A DNA stretch of 64,000 bases from Arthrobotrys musiformis (taxonomy: Eukaryota; Ascomycota; Orbiliomycetes; Orbiliales; Orbiliaceae), in the NCBI GenBank assembly GCA_036971715.1, contig JAVHJL010000001.1:5022001-5086000 (forward strand), read 5' to 3'. The position numbers and the translations under genes are program-made. The notes under the pieces were generated by a model. It worked only from the letters and a program-made list of their open reading frames with translations. It was not told the DNA's origin and searched no databases. Shown here in pieces: positions 22,432 to 34,200 of the stretch (positions are counted from its first letter, which is position 1; each line of letters starts with the position of its first letter).

Positions 22432-23635
22432 CCTCATACTTGGTATTGTTTGGATTTGGGCACCGTATGCTTCGGCCAGCTCTGATTTGCAAAACAAATC
22501 ATATGGTAACATTGTTGTTTAGGTACTAGTCCTTGTGGGTCTTCAATCGGCTGTCATAAAATTTAAAATAACGTGGCCAGGATAGCTGGTTGAGTCTGCA
22601 GTTGTCAGTGGGATACCCCCAATGAATACTCAGGTGGGCATGGATATCGGAGATATATATAAATGCTCACTGGAGCTACATACATAAGTAGGTATATAGG
22701 GGCAATCGAAGCTCCCTGACGGCAAACCCACTCAATCATATTGGAACACAGTGTTGAAGGCGATGAGGACATATATATTCATGTATATACAGAGATCTTA
22801 ATTGTCTCCTGCGTAGCACCACCCTGAGTGGGCATCTCAACTAATTTTGAGACTTTAAATCTAAGCAACCCCAAAGATGCAGAAAGCCCCTTTAAGTCCT
22901 TCAGCTAGGCTTGCTATAAAGAACAAGGATAAACCGTTAGTAATTAACTACTAAGGTGTATCTATAGGGTATTTCGATCTTTTATTTCTAGGGTATCTGT
23001 AAAATTGAAGGATGGCGTGGTGGTTGGCCAAGTGTCGAGACTAGTAGTTAGCGAACCTACGTAGTGGGAGAGCATCCACGCCGATTTTGGGACTAGCTAC
23101 CTTGTTTATCCAAGCCACAACTTTGTCCTTCGGGTAATGTGCCGCTCCCAGGTAAAATATAGAAAACGACGGCCGCCGCCGCCAGGAAGGTGCGCCTCAT
23201 TGTCTCGGGGAAGTCGACTCTCCGGGTTTCGGGTTTTCTCTCATAAGAACCACAACAGCGACAGCTCGCGCACGAACGCAAGCCCTAGCCAACCAGAATT
23301 CCAAATTGTTCGCTTTTCAGGGGGTATAAATTCAACCATGTATGTACCAATAGAAAGACGAGAGAATCGGAGAACTCCATACCAAGGACCAGGCCACTAT
23401 CTCGAAAAGTAAGCTTATATTCTATAAAAACATTTTTTTCTTTAGACGGGGTTGTTTCTGGGGAAAAGACTATGATGGTTTCCATTTGCTAACATCAAAA
23501 AGCCTCAAACAACAACCTGCCAGTGCTCATGATCGGTCGAATACGAAGTTTTGTTGACAAACTTATTGCGGGAAATCCGTAAACAGAAGAAAGAAAGAGC
23601 AGAAAAAATTATAAACAAAGCAGGTCAGATCGGTG
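22432..23635. other. Intergenic
   Basis: 1.2 kb. Short open frames around 23137-23412 lack clear protein character and could be an unresolved 5' exon of the next gene. Confidence 0.45.
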
Positions 23636-24067
23636 ATGCCGCGGCGCCTTGGGAGAATTTTTTGTTTCGCGGAATCCCCGCTAAATGTTTTCATCGAAAT
23701 TTCGGATGCTTTCAATTCAACAATGGAAACGCCTTTCGTCGAGATAGCCGTTGTGTTTCACGACCCGAAGGTCCGCACTCGAATTTTCTCAAGTGGTCAA
23801 ACCTCCAATGAACTGCAATTAGCCGCGCTTACCTTCACCTTCAACATGAATCGAACTATTTCCATGGCGCCCCGCCTCAAAGTATTCGCAAGAGCCAACG
23901 AGATTTTTTATTATGTCGCCATTGCGAATTCAAAGGGCGAATTCCAGCCGATACTAAACCCTACTGGCCATTCCTTTATTTCTCATGCAGGCGATTTTAC
24001 TCATGCCTGGTTGCCTCTCACAATCAGAAAAATGTTGGGCATTAATTTCAATCATAGTCAACCCTAG
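23636..24067 (+). CDS. Small hypothetical protein
   Basis: Open frame of 143 residues from ATG 23636. After a basic start it alternates hydrophobic strands and loops (LNVFIEISDAF, PFVEIAVVFHDP, LAALTFTFNMN, RLKVFARANEIFYYVAI), which reads like a beta-rich globular domain. No signal peptide or known motif is visible. The frame is open upstream for only three codons, and an upstream exon cannot be excluded. I do not recognise the family. Confidence 0.45.
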   Translation: MPRRLGRIFCFAESPLNVFIEISDAFNSTMETPFVEIAVVFHDPKVRTRIFSSGQTSNELQLAALTFTFNMNRTISMAPRLKVFARANEIFYYVAIANSKGEFQPILNPTGHSFISHAGDFTHAWLPLTIRKMLGINFNHSQP

Positions 24068-24806
24068 TATACCACGGCGAAAATCCGTTGCAAAAAGGGG
24101 ACCTTTTCTTTCCTAGGACGTTTGTTGAGGACACCGTACGGTCCTCGAGACTGAATGTTGTATACCGTTATAGATTGAGGGGCGGTGCATGCAAACAATC
24201 AATGTTTTGAGAGATTCGGTCAAGTTTTCTAAAGATCATACAGTACTAAATAGCTCCTCAGTACCTCTATGACGCCTCGTTAATGACACAATCGCCGAGT
24301 CACACCTAATACACATGTTCTTTAAGTGAAAGCCCCTCCGGCCCGACGGCCAAATACCAAGCAAGCGTCTGGTCGCGGAAAACTTCTCCCCCCGTCGAAT
24401 ACGGACGCATATTAGCGGCAGCTCTTATCCCCTACTCTCCGACTATACGACACTCGAAGAATTCAGTGCTTGGATCCAATTGAGGCTAAAGCGGATTACC
24501 CCAACCTTTTAACAGAGTAATCAACCATACGAAAAATGTATGATAGCCTCTTCAAGAAAGTTAGAAAGCCATACGACTGCATCTCGTACTCGGAAGTTAC
24601 AAACAGGGGCTCATTTTGCTTGTCCTACGACTGAAGAATGGCACACATAGCTGTGCAACTGACCGTGTGCGTTGAACAATAGGTCCTCAATCATTCGAAT
24701 ATACACTTTTTTTTACTGCTAGACTCCGGGTTCGATACTCTCAGCTTCGATATACCTATTTGCCCCTGGAATTATACCCTAGTCCAAATCCCGTACCGCA
24801 GTAGAT
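24068..24806. other. Convergent intergenic spacer
   Basis: No gene seen; lies between the small plus-strand protein and the BTB gene on the minus strand. Confidence 0.55.
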
Positions 24807-25724
24807 CTAAATATCTTGTACCCACTCTGTATTCATGGCGTCGGAGTATGAAGTGAGGAGGGCGGTGAGGTATGTACCGCTCGACTCCCCCCCTAGCCCT
24901 ACAAGATTCCTCGCATCATCTTTATCCAAGGCGAAGTGTTTCACCAGATGGTCAGTACATTTTTTAACGCTGCCGTATTCACTATTAGGGGCATAGCGAA
25001 AGATGCTCTCGAGGTATGTAAAGGGGGAGAAAGATGGGTCTGCTGCGAGGGCGTCGGCAAAAAGTTGAGGTAGGGTCCCGCCGGTTGGCTTCATTTGCTG
25101 ATCAAATTCTCCAACTATTGCATCTTTGAGACTTTGGAGTAGGAGATAATCCGCCATTTGGAAGACCGCATCAATCCACATAAAATTGTCATGGTGGAAC
25201 GTGAACTTATCCCCATACAACCATTTTACAACTTCGTCAAAGGCTTCCGTTTCGAAATGCTCAAACACTATTTTTTTTTCCCTTCCCTCTTTAAACTTTC
25301 TCAGCGTTTTACTCGCAAAATACCCCCCTTGTCTTGCAATAATATCCTCTCGTAGGCGGTATTCCCTCTTCTCTACACCCACAACAACCAAGATATCCCA
25401 TTTGGGATCTCTCTCCAGAAGGCTAGAAAGGAAGACAGATCAATAAAAATTCGAACTGGCTAGCTAAGCTCAATCAATCCGTATAGATAGTATATCCTCA
25501 TCACTTTAGGTACCAAAATTCAAAATAATGCAAATATACGTATAAAAAGATATTTGCGCAATTGTCTAGGACCTTGGCCTCGAAGGGTTCCGTCACTGAT
25601 GTATTTGGGACAAATTGCGTACGTACCAGAGATTATTGGGAATAGTACCCGATTGGAAAGATTGCTCCTGGGAGCTAGAGCGCCTTTGCCGCTTGCGGTG
25701 ACCTTCCAACATGGCTTCGGGCAT
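24807..25724 (-). CDS. BTB/POZ-domain protein
   Basis: Exon 2 (25422-24807) is clear. Exon 1 (25724-25627, starting MPEAMLEGHRKRQRRSSS) is inferred from a GTACGT donor, a CTAG acceptor and closing phase, giving 237 residues. The BTB fold begins DPKWDILVVVG and continues through REDIIARQGGYFASKTL, with the typical VVKWLYGDKF turn. Fungal proteins of this type carry a BTB domain at the N-terminus and no kelch or zinc fingers. BTB domains dimerise and often recruit cullin-3 ubiquitin ligases, but nothing here shows the partner. It is one of four BTB genes in this window, all with a short first exon or a first intron inside the BTB fold; they are divergent in sequence. The 204-bp intron is the weakest part of the model. 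Confidence 0.68.
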
Positions 25725-27352
25725 AGAACGGACGAATAATTGATAATCCAAAATAAGGCACGGGCAAGAAAACCTATTTTGTTCAAATTTCTCTGGAGAA
25801 AGTTTCAGCTTCAAAATTCACTTTGAATTTTCGGCGTGGAATATATCGAAGAGCAAATATGTTGGTTGTGGCGTCGCATTGATTGTTTAACCGATTGCTG
25901 TAACCTTCGTTGGAGTTCGAAAGCGGGCAAATGAACCATCCTTCCCACTACCTACGAGATCAAAATACGTTCCTTTGTTGGAAGATTTAAGATGTCAAAA
26001 AATATATTAGAGATTTGCTGCTGTCGTGCGCGTGGTGGCCTTGGCGATAATCAGACAAGATTCGCCCCAGGATAGTCAAGTATTTTCTAGTACGGACCAT
26101 TTGCAGCTAGGTCAGCCGCGGCTTTCGACACAATTACATTATAATTCGGTCATTTTGAATTCTCTATAAAATTCTGAAAATTCTAATATTTAAAGAAATA
26201 AATATTGATACTTGAGTACTAAAAATCTGGAGGAAACTTGCAGCTATTTTATGTTGCGGGATGCACCATTCGTGGAAGGGTATTGCAAATATCAACCCCG
26301 GAGTATATATGATGCTTTCTATTCTCGGATCCAAATTAAATGATCTCCATGCCCTGAGATCCTACCAAAACGTTTACGATCTAAAATATTTGAGTCGGGA
26401 TAATAGCCATAACTCTTCATTTAATTGATATATATCGGTAATACTGTACCCTTTATATAAATATCAAATCGATCCGATGTATGTACGCAGATATATGATT
26501 GATATTGAGTGTTTAAATTCATGTGTGGCTTAGAAGCTTCCTATTGGATTTTGCATGTTATCTAATATAAGTATTTAAGCTTTCTGGCGACAGTTAGTAT
26601 TGGGTGGGCTTCTAGAATTTATGGCAAGCTTAGAGTGCCTCTATAAACTAGTCATTGACACCCATGGAAGGCTAGGTATGAGAATTTTTAAGTCTTTAAA
26701 ATCAGAATTTGAAAGCTCTCACATCCCACACTGTTATCTTCGCTTTTTGAAATGATAGTCAGCCGGAGAATATCTCTCTCGCTTCGACAATATTCGCCTG
26801 TTAAGTATTGGAACTGCAGGGGAAAGCTGGAGCACTCGAGTACTCGGGTCGAAGTCTACATTAATCTTCGGGCCGCTCCTCAATCAAATTTTGAGATTTA
26901 TATAGACAGTAAATTTGAGCCCTCCCTTTTGGCACCTGGGTACAACACCAAATTTTGCATATATATATACCTAGGTATATTTTTACATATTTTTTTCATT
27001 AAGTTGCGGATATAAAAGATGTAAATGAGCGCTGATTTGTTCGCAGATCAGGTACATACTTAGTAGTCAGTGATTTGTTGAATGTTAATTAATAGTTATT
27101 CTACCTTAAATTTGCTCAGCCAATACAATCCTAAACTATAAAACTGGCGATCGAGCCCTCCAACACCACACTATACTACCTATCTTTCCCAACTATCTCT
27201 GATTTTACTGTCTGGCTTTTTCCAAGTAATATAAATAGATCACCGCTCGGATCCCGGCCAACTCATCACACATACGAGTTATCTTTCGTGCGCGACCCGA
27301 TAAACTCCCGGATTCGATAGATATTAAAGCTGGGAGAGCGCTATAGGCGGAA
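25725..27352. other. AT-rich intergenic region
   Basis: 1.6 kb between two divergent BTB genes. From about 26130 to 27100 it is strikingly AT-rich, with many TATA/TTTAAA runs and no supported gene. It could be decayed DNA, possibly RIP-affected, or just spacer. Confidence 0.5.
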
Positions 27353-28102
27353 ATGAACATTAACCCAACGGCGTTCGACCCGCCACGTATCTGCAACGGG
27401 GTCAGGCTCGGCAGGTCTCAAGGCGGGCAGAATGTTTTATCTCAGTACGTGCATTTCTAGATATACCAATATAGCCACTTATTATGGAGTTCAAGCTACT
27501 GATATAACGGGAAACTTCCGTTTAGTGTTTATCAGAATCCAAAGTATTCGGACGTCACGGTATATGTTGGAACGGAGCAAAAGCCTTTTTTTTTGCACCG
27601 AGCGATCGTTGCCCAAAATTCCCAATACTTTGACGATATCTTTGACTCTAATATAGACGCTAAGCATGTATATTTACCCGATATACGCCTTGAAATCTTC
27701 GTCGAAATTGCGAGCTGGCTGTACAACCAAGAGTACAGGCTCCGTACACATCAACCCTCCGACATTAGGGAGACCGTTGGTCTTTACCAGAGCGCAAATA
27801 TTTTAGGGATATCGGGTTTGAAAAAAACCATTTTGAATCAGATGAGCCAAATATTGCATCGAGACATTGAGCTCAGATATTCAAAACCATTTGAAGATGA
27901 TTATTTTCTATTGATGGAGGAGTTTTGTACTCATTCTCAGGCATCGGAAGAACAATCTCTTACAAAGTGTGTGGGACTATTTTTGCAGGTTTTGCGCCTG
28001 GAGCCTAGCGAGGCGCTGGAGATCTATCAAGAGGAGGAAGACTCGGAAACAATCGTTGGCATTCTCAAGAAGCTTTGCGAAAGCCCTCAAGAGGCACAGT
28101 GA
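27353..28102 (+). CDS. BTB/POZ-domain protein
   Basis: Exons 27353-27444 and 27526-28102 (81-bp intron, GTACGT donor, TTTAG acceptor), 222 residues. The BTB fold starts at NPKYSDVTVYVGTEQKPFFL, then HRAIVAQNSQYFDDIF, and the late helix EIASWLYNQEYRL is typical. The C-terminal ~100 residues are helical without a recognised domain. The frame crosses a run of nine T (27586-27594), a site where sequencing or replication slippage would break it; as read it is intact. Lies divergent from the other BTB gene across an AT-rich gap. The partner and target are unknown. Confidence 0.78.
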
Positions 28103-29495
28103 TGTCAATTAACCTAGGTCTCACTTTTTATTACGCCAAGGCTACACAATGATCAACTAGCGGCTAAGCCTAGCTCTGATCATGAGTTTCTGTATACTGT
28201 TCAATGTACACAAACGAGAAAGCACAAAGTTGGCGGCGCAACCTCAATTTGGCCGATACATATATTATATCGCTTTGCTGACCACCATCCAGTGCCCCGT
28301 ACCTGTTATTCAGCGGAACTAGAGCGGATCGATACCATTGAGTACGGTTGTTGTATGGTGAGCCTCGTAGTGGTGCACGGTGGTAAGAGTCTGAGCCGAA
28401 ACGTTTTAGCATAAGGCCAAGCAAATATTTTCAATACTCTATATGAATATCTTGAGGAGGTAGCTATTAAATGTCTGATAACCCACCCACGCTAACATTT
28501 GGAAATTGTTAGCAGCAAAAAAGGAAACTGTATGGAGGGACAGATTTGGGAGGTTCAACGAATCTCCTACCGGAATTTTTTCGCAGAAATTGGGACGGGA
28601 TAACTTGATTATGCATTTCGCCTCGAGGGAGCTAGGGGGCCGAGGTTTTGGTAGTTGTCCGGTGGTGCCTTATATTCTCGTAGGACGACATCCAGTGGGC
28701 CAGAAACATGAAGGACTTTCGGGATTGGCTGCTGGTCACTGGTGGAAGTTTCCCTTTCGGGCTGAGATTGTCCTCCTACGAGGCGTCTAATTAAAGGAGC
28801 TCTCGGCGCTTTGCCACAAAACGGGCAAATATATCTTTGGGCATTGGTAGCTGGAAAACTTGTACACCGAATGTCGGTATTTCCCTAGAGTTGGGATGAA
28901 GTTAGTAGTATTTCCAATAAACCGAATGCCAGAATTAAGATTCAGGATAGGAGGGGGAAATACTACCTGAGATCTCCAGAATGAGGCTGGTTGTGGACAG
29001 TGCTGATGGCGAAGGCAATGGTGGGGGTGGAGATGGGGGTGAAAATGGCGAAGGCGAAGATGAAGATCGTTAGGTCAGATAAATATGGCCTATATATACC
29101 TAGGTAGGTAAGATGGAAAAATATAGATTTTTACCTATTTAACATGTCGCCCTATATATATCAACAAATCGAAAAATGTTAGTCCACGAGATCTCGAGAA
29201 TGCTTAAATCGATCTAGCACATTCGGGCGAGGATTTGCTTCGGCCAAGGGCGCGCATGACTCATTAAGATCTAGCCTCAAGACGAGTTTATCAGTATGTC
29301 CATGATCTGGACAGCGATATATACCTTTACTCTGCAGAAATTATAGTATATAGAATCTACAAGTTAATTAACATGCAACAGCGGACCGAAAGCCACGACC
29401 AACACCCTTGCCTCTACCAGCGCCTGGATTCGAGGCTAGACCCACACGTGCACATACATAAATTCACACGCATGCGCAGAGCTTCGAATATAGCC
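28103..29495. other. Intergenic with low-complexity patch
   Basis: No gene supported. A GGCGAAGG/GGTGGG-rich low-complexity patch lies at 28996-29067. Confidence 0.5.
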
Positions 29496-30066
29496 CTACG
29501 TATGCTCGGCCACGAAAATTGCATAATGCGCCCCTTTTCCAGCAAGCAAAACAGCGCCAACCACCAAAAACGCTATCTGAGAATTTTCTAGTACCTCCTT
29601 TCGGTCTACGCCGGCCGTATCAGCACTAATCATCATCAGGAACCATATGATCAAGCCTGCTATGATGTCAAAAATTGTTTGTGTCACCCCATTCGCAAAA
29701 AAGATTATTTTGGTGAGGAAGGGAACTTCCACAGCATACACTGGGACACTCATATCTTCATTTAACTCCTTGCCTTGGGTCTTCGCTGTGTTTCGAATCC
29801 TGTTAGGTTCCACCGTAGTTCTTCCCCCGAGATAAATGGATCAGGCCCGGGGATTAAGATTTCAAGGGTTCGTACTTACGGTGCTGTAGATTGCATTTCG
29901 GCTGTGGCTTTTCACATTTGCACCCCTTACAATGAGTTTCTGCCGGAGGACTCGAGGTGACACTTTTGATTAAATTTAAGCTACCATCGGGGTTGGCCTT
30001 TGAAGAGGCAGCCTTCTTAAAAGCTAGAATATCTTCCTGTCTAGATAACTTGAAAAGTTGTGTCAT
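29496..30066 (-). CDS. Small two-helix membrane protein
   Basis: Exons 30066-29880 and 29785-29496 (94-bp intron, GTAAGT donor, CACAG acceptor), 158 residues, phase closes. The N-terminal half is soluble and ends in a small Cys/Lys cluster (CKGCKCEKPQPKC). The C-terminal half has two membrane helices (VTQTIFDIIAGLIIWFLMMI and IAFLVVGAVLLAGKGAHYAI) separated by a charged loop. No signal peptide. The Cys cluster could bind metal or be lipidated. I do not recognise the family. Confidence 0.6.
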
Positions 30067-31254
30067 GATTGAAACTCGAACGCGGACTTATTCGTAGGGT
30101 TTTGACGGATAGATCGTTTCGACTAAAGTATTGTCGAGATTGAGGTCAGACACGGTCCGGACGGAGTCCGGAAGTCACTACGGCCCCTTTTCTAGAGGAC
30201 TGAAAGGCACCTTTTGAACAGATATCTAAATACGAATTTATAACTACCTCGTTGGCTCTCATCTTCCGCGATAGCTCTATATTAACCGAGGCGCAATTTT
30301 TGGAATAGAAAACCACCCACATCTCGAAGGAAGCCATTCTTATTGCTAAAGCCCTACTAATTATAAATGGGTTATTACGGGTCTAATACAAAGTGGAAGC
30401 CGGAATGTGCACACAAGCCTACGCTTAGTCGACCTGGCCCGTCGTATCCCATTGTAATTAGGCCGCTATCACCCGCGGTGCATGGTAGTCTGCTCATGCA
30501 GTAACTCGCCAGGTAACACAAGAGCGAGTTAAAAATAACCTTACTGCTCGTTTGAGGAAAGCGAAATTTCGGAAATACAGGAACTTTAACAAGCGTAGTA
30601 GCGTGTGCCATGCATACTAATTAGCCGCGTTAAGAAACGATTACCGATCTCACTAGGCTTACTAGGTTGCTCGGTGGGCTCTTGGGCCTAACGCTCGGCC
30701 TATAGGTACTAGTGCACGGGATTAATTTCAAACTTAATTATTGTCTCATATTCCAACAACAAAATTACAACAATGGCCTTGACGACATTCCTTTTCACGT
30801 AGTGCTCTTGCTGGTTCTAAGATTTGAGATTCAAGGGGTTAATTAACGTAACAGCAGTCTCAGAAGCTATCCGTGCCTAAAATATTTCGACGCAGCTGCC
30901 CCGCTATAGTGTTAATTAGCCGGGTTCGAAAAAGGGATATATATAGTGTTTAGCTGTAGTAGTAAAGTGCACAAGTATGAATTCTGCATGCGCGAGACCG
31001 AAAGGCCGCTAATATTATAATGCGATATGGAAGGATTTTCGATCATAGAATTTCGAACTTCAAAGGTAAGGCCGTACCTGTGTATTTATAAGTGGCCTCT
31101 ATCTGCTCACTGGCAGCTAGCGCCAGCGGCGCGCCATGACGATTGAGCAGATATATTGATGATTCTTGATGCATCGCGACCAATCATCTAGCTATAAATT
31201 TGCTTTAAATACAATTTTTTTTTAGCCTTTTACTACCGTACCACTAAAGCTGGG
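30067..31254. other. Intergenic with relic repeat
   Basis: 1.2 kb without a supported gene. 30678-30714 matches a relic at 49689-49743 (see repeat entries). Confidence 0.5.
30678..30714 (+). repeat. Relic dispersed repeat, copy 1
   Basis: GCTCTTGGGCCTAACGCTCGG, then TAGGTACTAGTG. The same two blocks recur at 49689-49743 with a few changes and about 20 extra bases between them. Confidence 0.5.
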
Positions 31255-34200
31255 TCAATATACCAAGGATATCGGGGCGCGGTCCCGACGATCCTCCGGG
31301 GTTTTCGTGTACATTTCTGCCAGGAGCTGAAGATCCACAATGACGAAAAAGCCGGAATTCGTTTCAGCAAAAAACAGATTCTCGTAAATCGTGGTTGCTA
31401 CTATTGCATCATCCCGGGGGAAATGAAGAAGCCTCATTCCTCGATATGATAGCCAATTATCGTCGTCGAATATCAAAATATAAGTCATCGAAGGTATCTC
31501 AAGCAAACCCCTCGGTGACGCCAAAACAAGAGTTCCCATTGCAAAAGATAACCGAGTAACCGTCGCAAGGTAGACGAACCCGTAAATCAATTCCTGGAAC
31601 GGCATCTCTGAATATGATAAGGGTACGGGTGTTGGGCAAAAGGGGTCAAAGGCTGCCCAAGAAATGCCGGAGTCCTCCCCCCAGGATGCCACTGCAATCC
31701 GATCGTCGGTTGGCGAGAGGGCAATGTGGTATCGATCGAGTGGTCCCTTGCTTTGTTCGAGGCAATCGAGGTTTAAACAATGAATTTTCGTGCCAGACTC
31801 TACGTCCCAGACTCCAAAATTACTTTCGACCCTAACTATAAGCAGCGAGCCATCGTGTGAAAACTCCATTTTCTTTCGATTATAATACGGGTAGCTGACA
31901 TATTCGACTTCGAGACAGTTATAATACTGGGTTGCTACGACCGTTGATTGCGAGCTAGGGTCGAAAACCCTTATTTGGACTGTACCGCTATTTGTCGATA
32001 GGGCTAATTTGCCAGTAAACGAAAAAGCAGATTGGGATACTTTAAACCTCTGCAAAGGATGGGTCTCGGAAAGGGGGCTTGAAGAAGGACCAGGGAACCT
32101 ATCGGTTGCTTCAAGCTCGATCGTTTCCAATTGCTGACTTTCTTCTTCCTTCGTCCGGAATATCCAGTGCGGAAAATCTAGCTCCCGAACAAGGAATCCG
32201 GTTCTTGTGTTCCAAACCTGGACGAATTCACAACAACAGACAGCTAAGAGCTCTCCATCCGCAGAAATTTTCAAGGTACACATATATTCTGGGCTAAACC
32301 TTGCACCGGGCCGGTCGGGTACAGGGCTAATAGCTAGTGCCAGCGGTGGGCTGGTGGAACCGTGATGCCAGGAAATGAAGGTGTCCGGTGTGGACGTAAC
32401 GAGGCATCTTCCGTTGAGAGAGGCTACCAACTCTATTTCTCTCTGCAATTTGTTTCCCGGATTGTCGCGCATCTCCCCTGAAGGAACCTCAAAGAGGCGA
32501 ACGGCGTTGTGGTCGTCGACGAAGTACTTGGTCAGCTTGGAGTTTAGTATTACTTTGGGATAATAGTAATGATAAGGAGAAACCGGAATAGCGGCACGGT
32601 TGAATATGTGGGCCGGCAGGCTCTCCTTGATGTCAAAGGACCGGATCAGTTCCCCAGAGTCCGCATCGTAGATGTTGAAAGACTTGTCGGCAGCCCATAA
32701 AGCCACCTGCGAGGAATTCGGTAACAAGGTGGGGAGGGAATTTATACAACAGTCATCCGGTGGCCTCGGGATAACATCTTTCATGGAACAGGATTCAGAG
32801 TCCAGACCCAGTTGAAACAGCTGGTTTCGCGCTGCAAGAAACAGCTTGTTGGTTGGGGCGAAGAACAGCCTGAAATCCCAAGAAGGCCTCCCGATGTCCC
32901 GCCCGGGCTCGAACACCATGGCAACCTTCCTTAGAAGCGATCTTGATGTAACATCCCAAAGCAGAACAGAGGTCCTCCTGGCCAACACGGATGCTGCTAG
33001 GTCGCCGGGACTGTTGCAGGCCAATGCCGCGCCACGGGAGATCAGGCCCGCCATAGAATACACATACGTTTGTTCCATGCGGACCTCGATATCCTTCGAT
33101 TCCAGGTGGCGGCTGAATATCAATGGCCCAAGATCTGGCTCGGAGACGCTGCCCGATCCGGCGCGGGCGTAGATTACTGAGAGGTCCCCCCGGTCGTCAA
33201 CGTATATCAACGTGAGGGCGCTGCTGCTGGATGCCCCGGGCACCCAGGCCGTGGATAACAATTTGGGGCTCCCAACATCGTACCAGTATTCCAAGACGGC
33301 TTCACCAGACTTTATATCCCACATGCATATCCCCGTTAACAGTCCCGGGCCTCGCCATAATTCTGTATTCAGTACCGCAGCGATGAACTGGCTGTCCGGG
33401 GAAAACACCGGTTCGCCAAAGATTATTTTCGTCGGATATTCTTGGGCAGGCCCGGGAATAGACCCAGGAATAGGCCCGTTGGCCGCCAGAAGGTCCAGCA
33501 TTGCTCCAGATTCTACATCCCATAATTTGATGCCATCCGGATCCCGAACTGCCTTGGCTATGATTCGGTCATCTCCCGATAAAGCAATCTTTCCGATGCC
33601 CTCTTCACCAAGATCGCCAAGTGCCTCGAAAACTTGAACCAGTGAACCCCAACTCTTCTTTGGAGAATGTGTTTTCTTGATCCATGTCGGTATTTCATGC
33701 TGGAACAAAGACCTTACGAGGCTCTCCTCCGGCGAGAAAACAAGAGATGAGCAATAGATTTGCAGTGGCGTACTGCTTATCATTACTTGATGATATTGGA
33801 AGAATCGTCTTGCATCATATAGAAGAGCCTTGAGGCGTTCACTAGACGTGGTCTGAACTCAATTACGGGCGTGTCAGTATGAACTCCAAATCATAGCTGG
33901 TTGCCCATATTAATATATTGGTAAAGGATAATGATAGATAGTTTGCGTACCTCCATTACAGCTGCTAGATATTTTATGAATTTGACAAAGTCAAATATTG
34001 GACGCAATACTACCATCAACTCGACCCAATGCGCAAAATGCAATTCCAGAAAGCCCAATACCGACTTGGTCTCGTTCGCCGGTGACTTCACAAAGGCCAG
34101 ACGATTCACCCAGTAATAACAGGCGTACCGAAGGTGACTAATCGGCTCCCTATGTCTGGCTGTAAGATTCCTCGACCGAAATCCCGGGTCACCTAAATTG

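Noticed and set aside
31614..33637. Plus-strand open frames within the NLR locus
   Set aside because: All are antisense to the WD40 exon, which has a continuous 866-codon frame.
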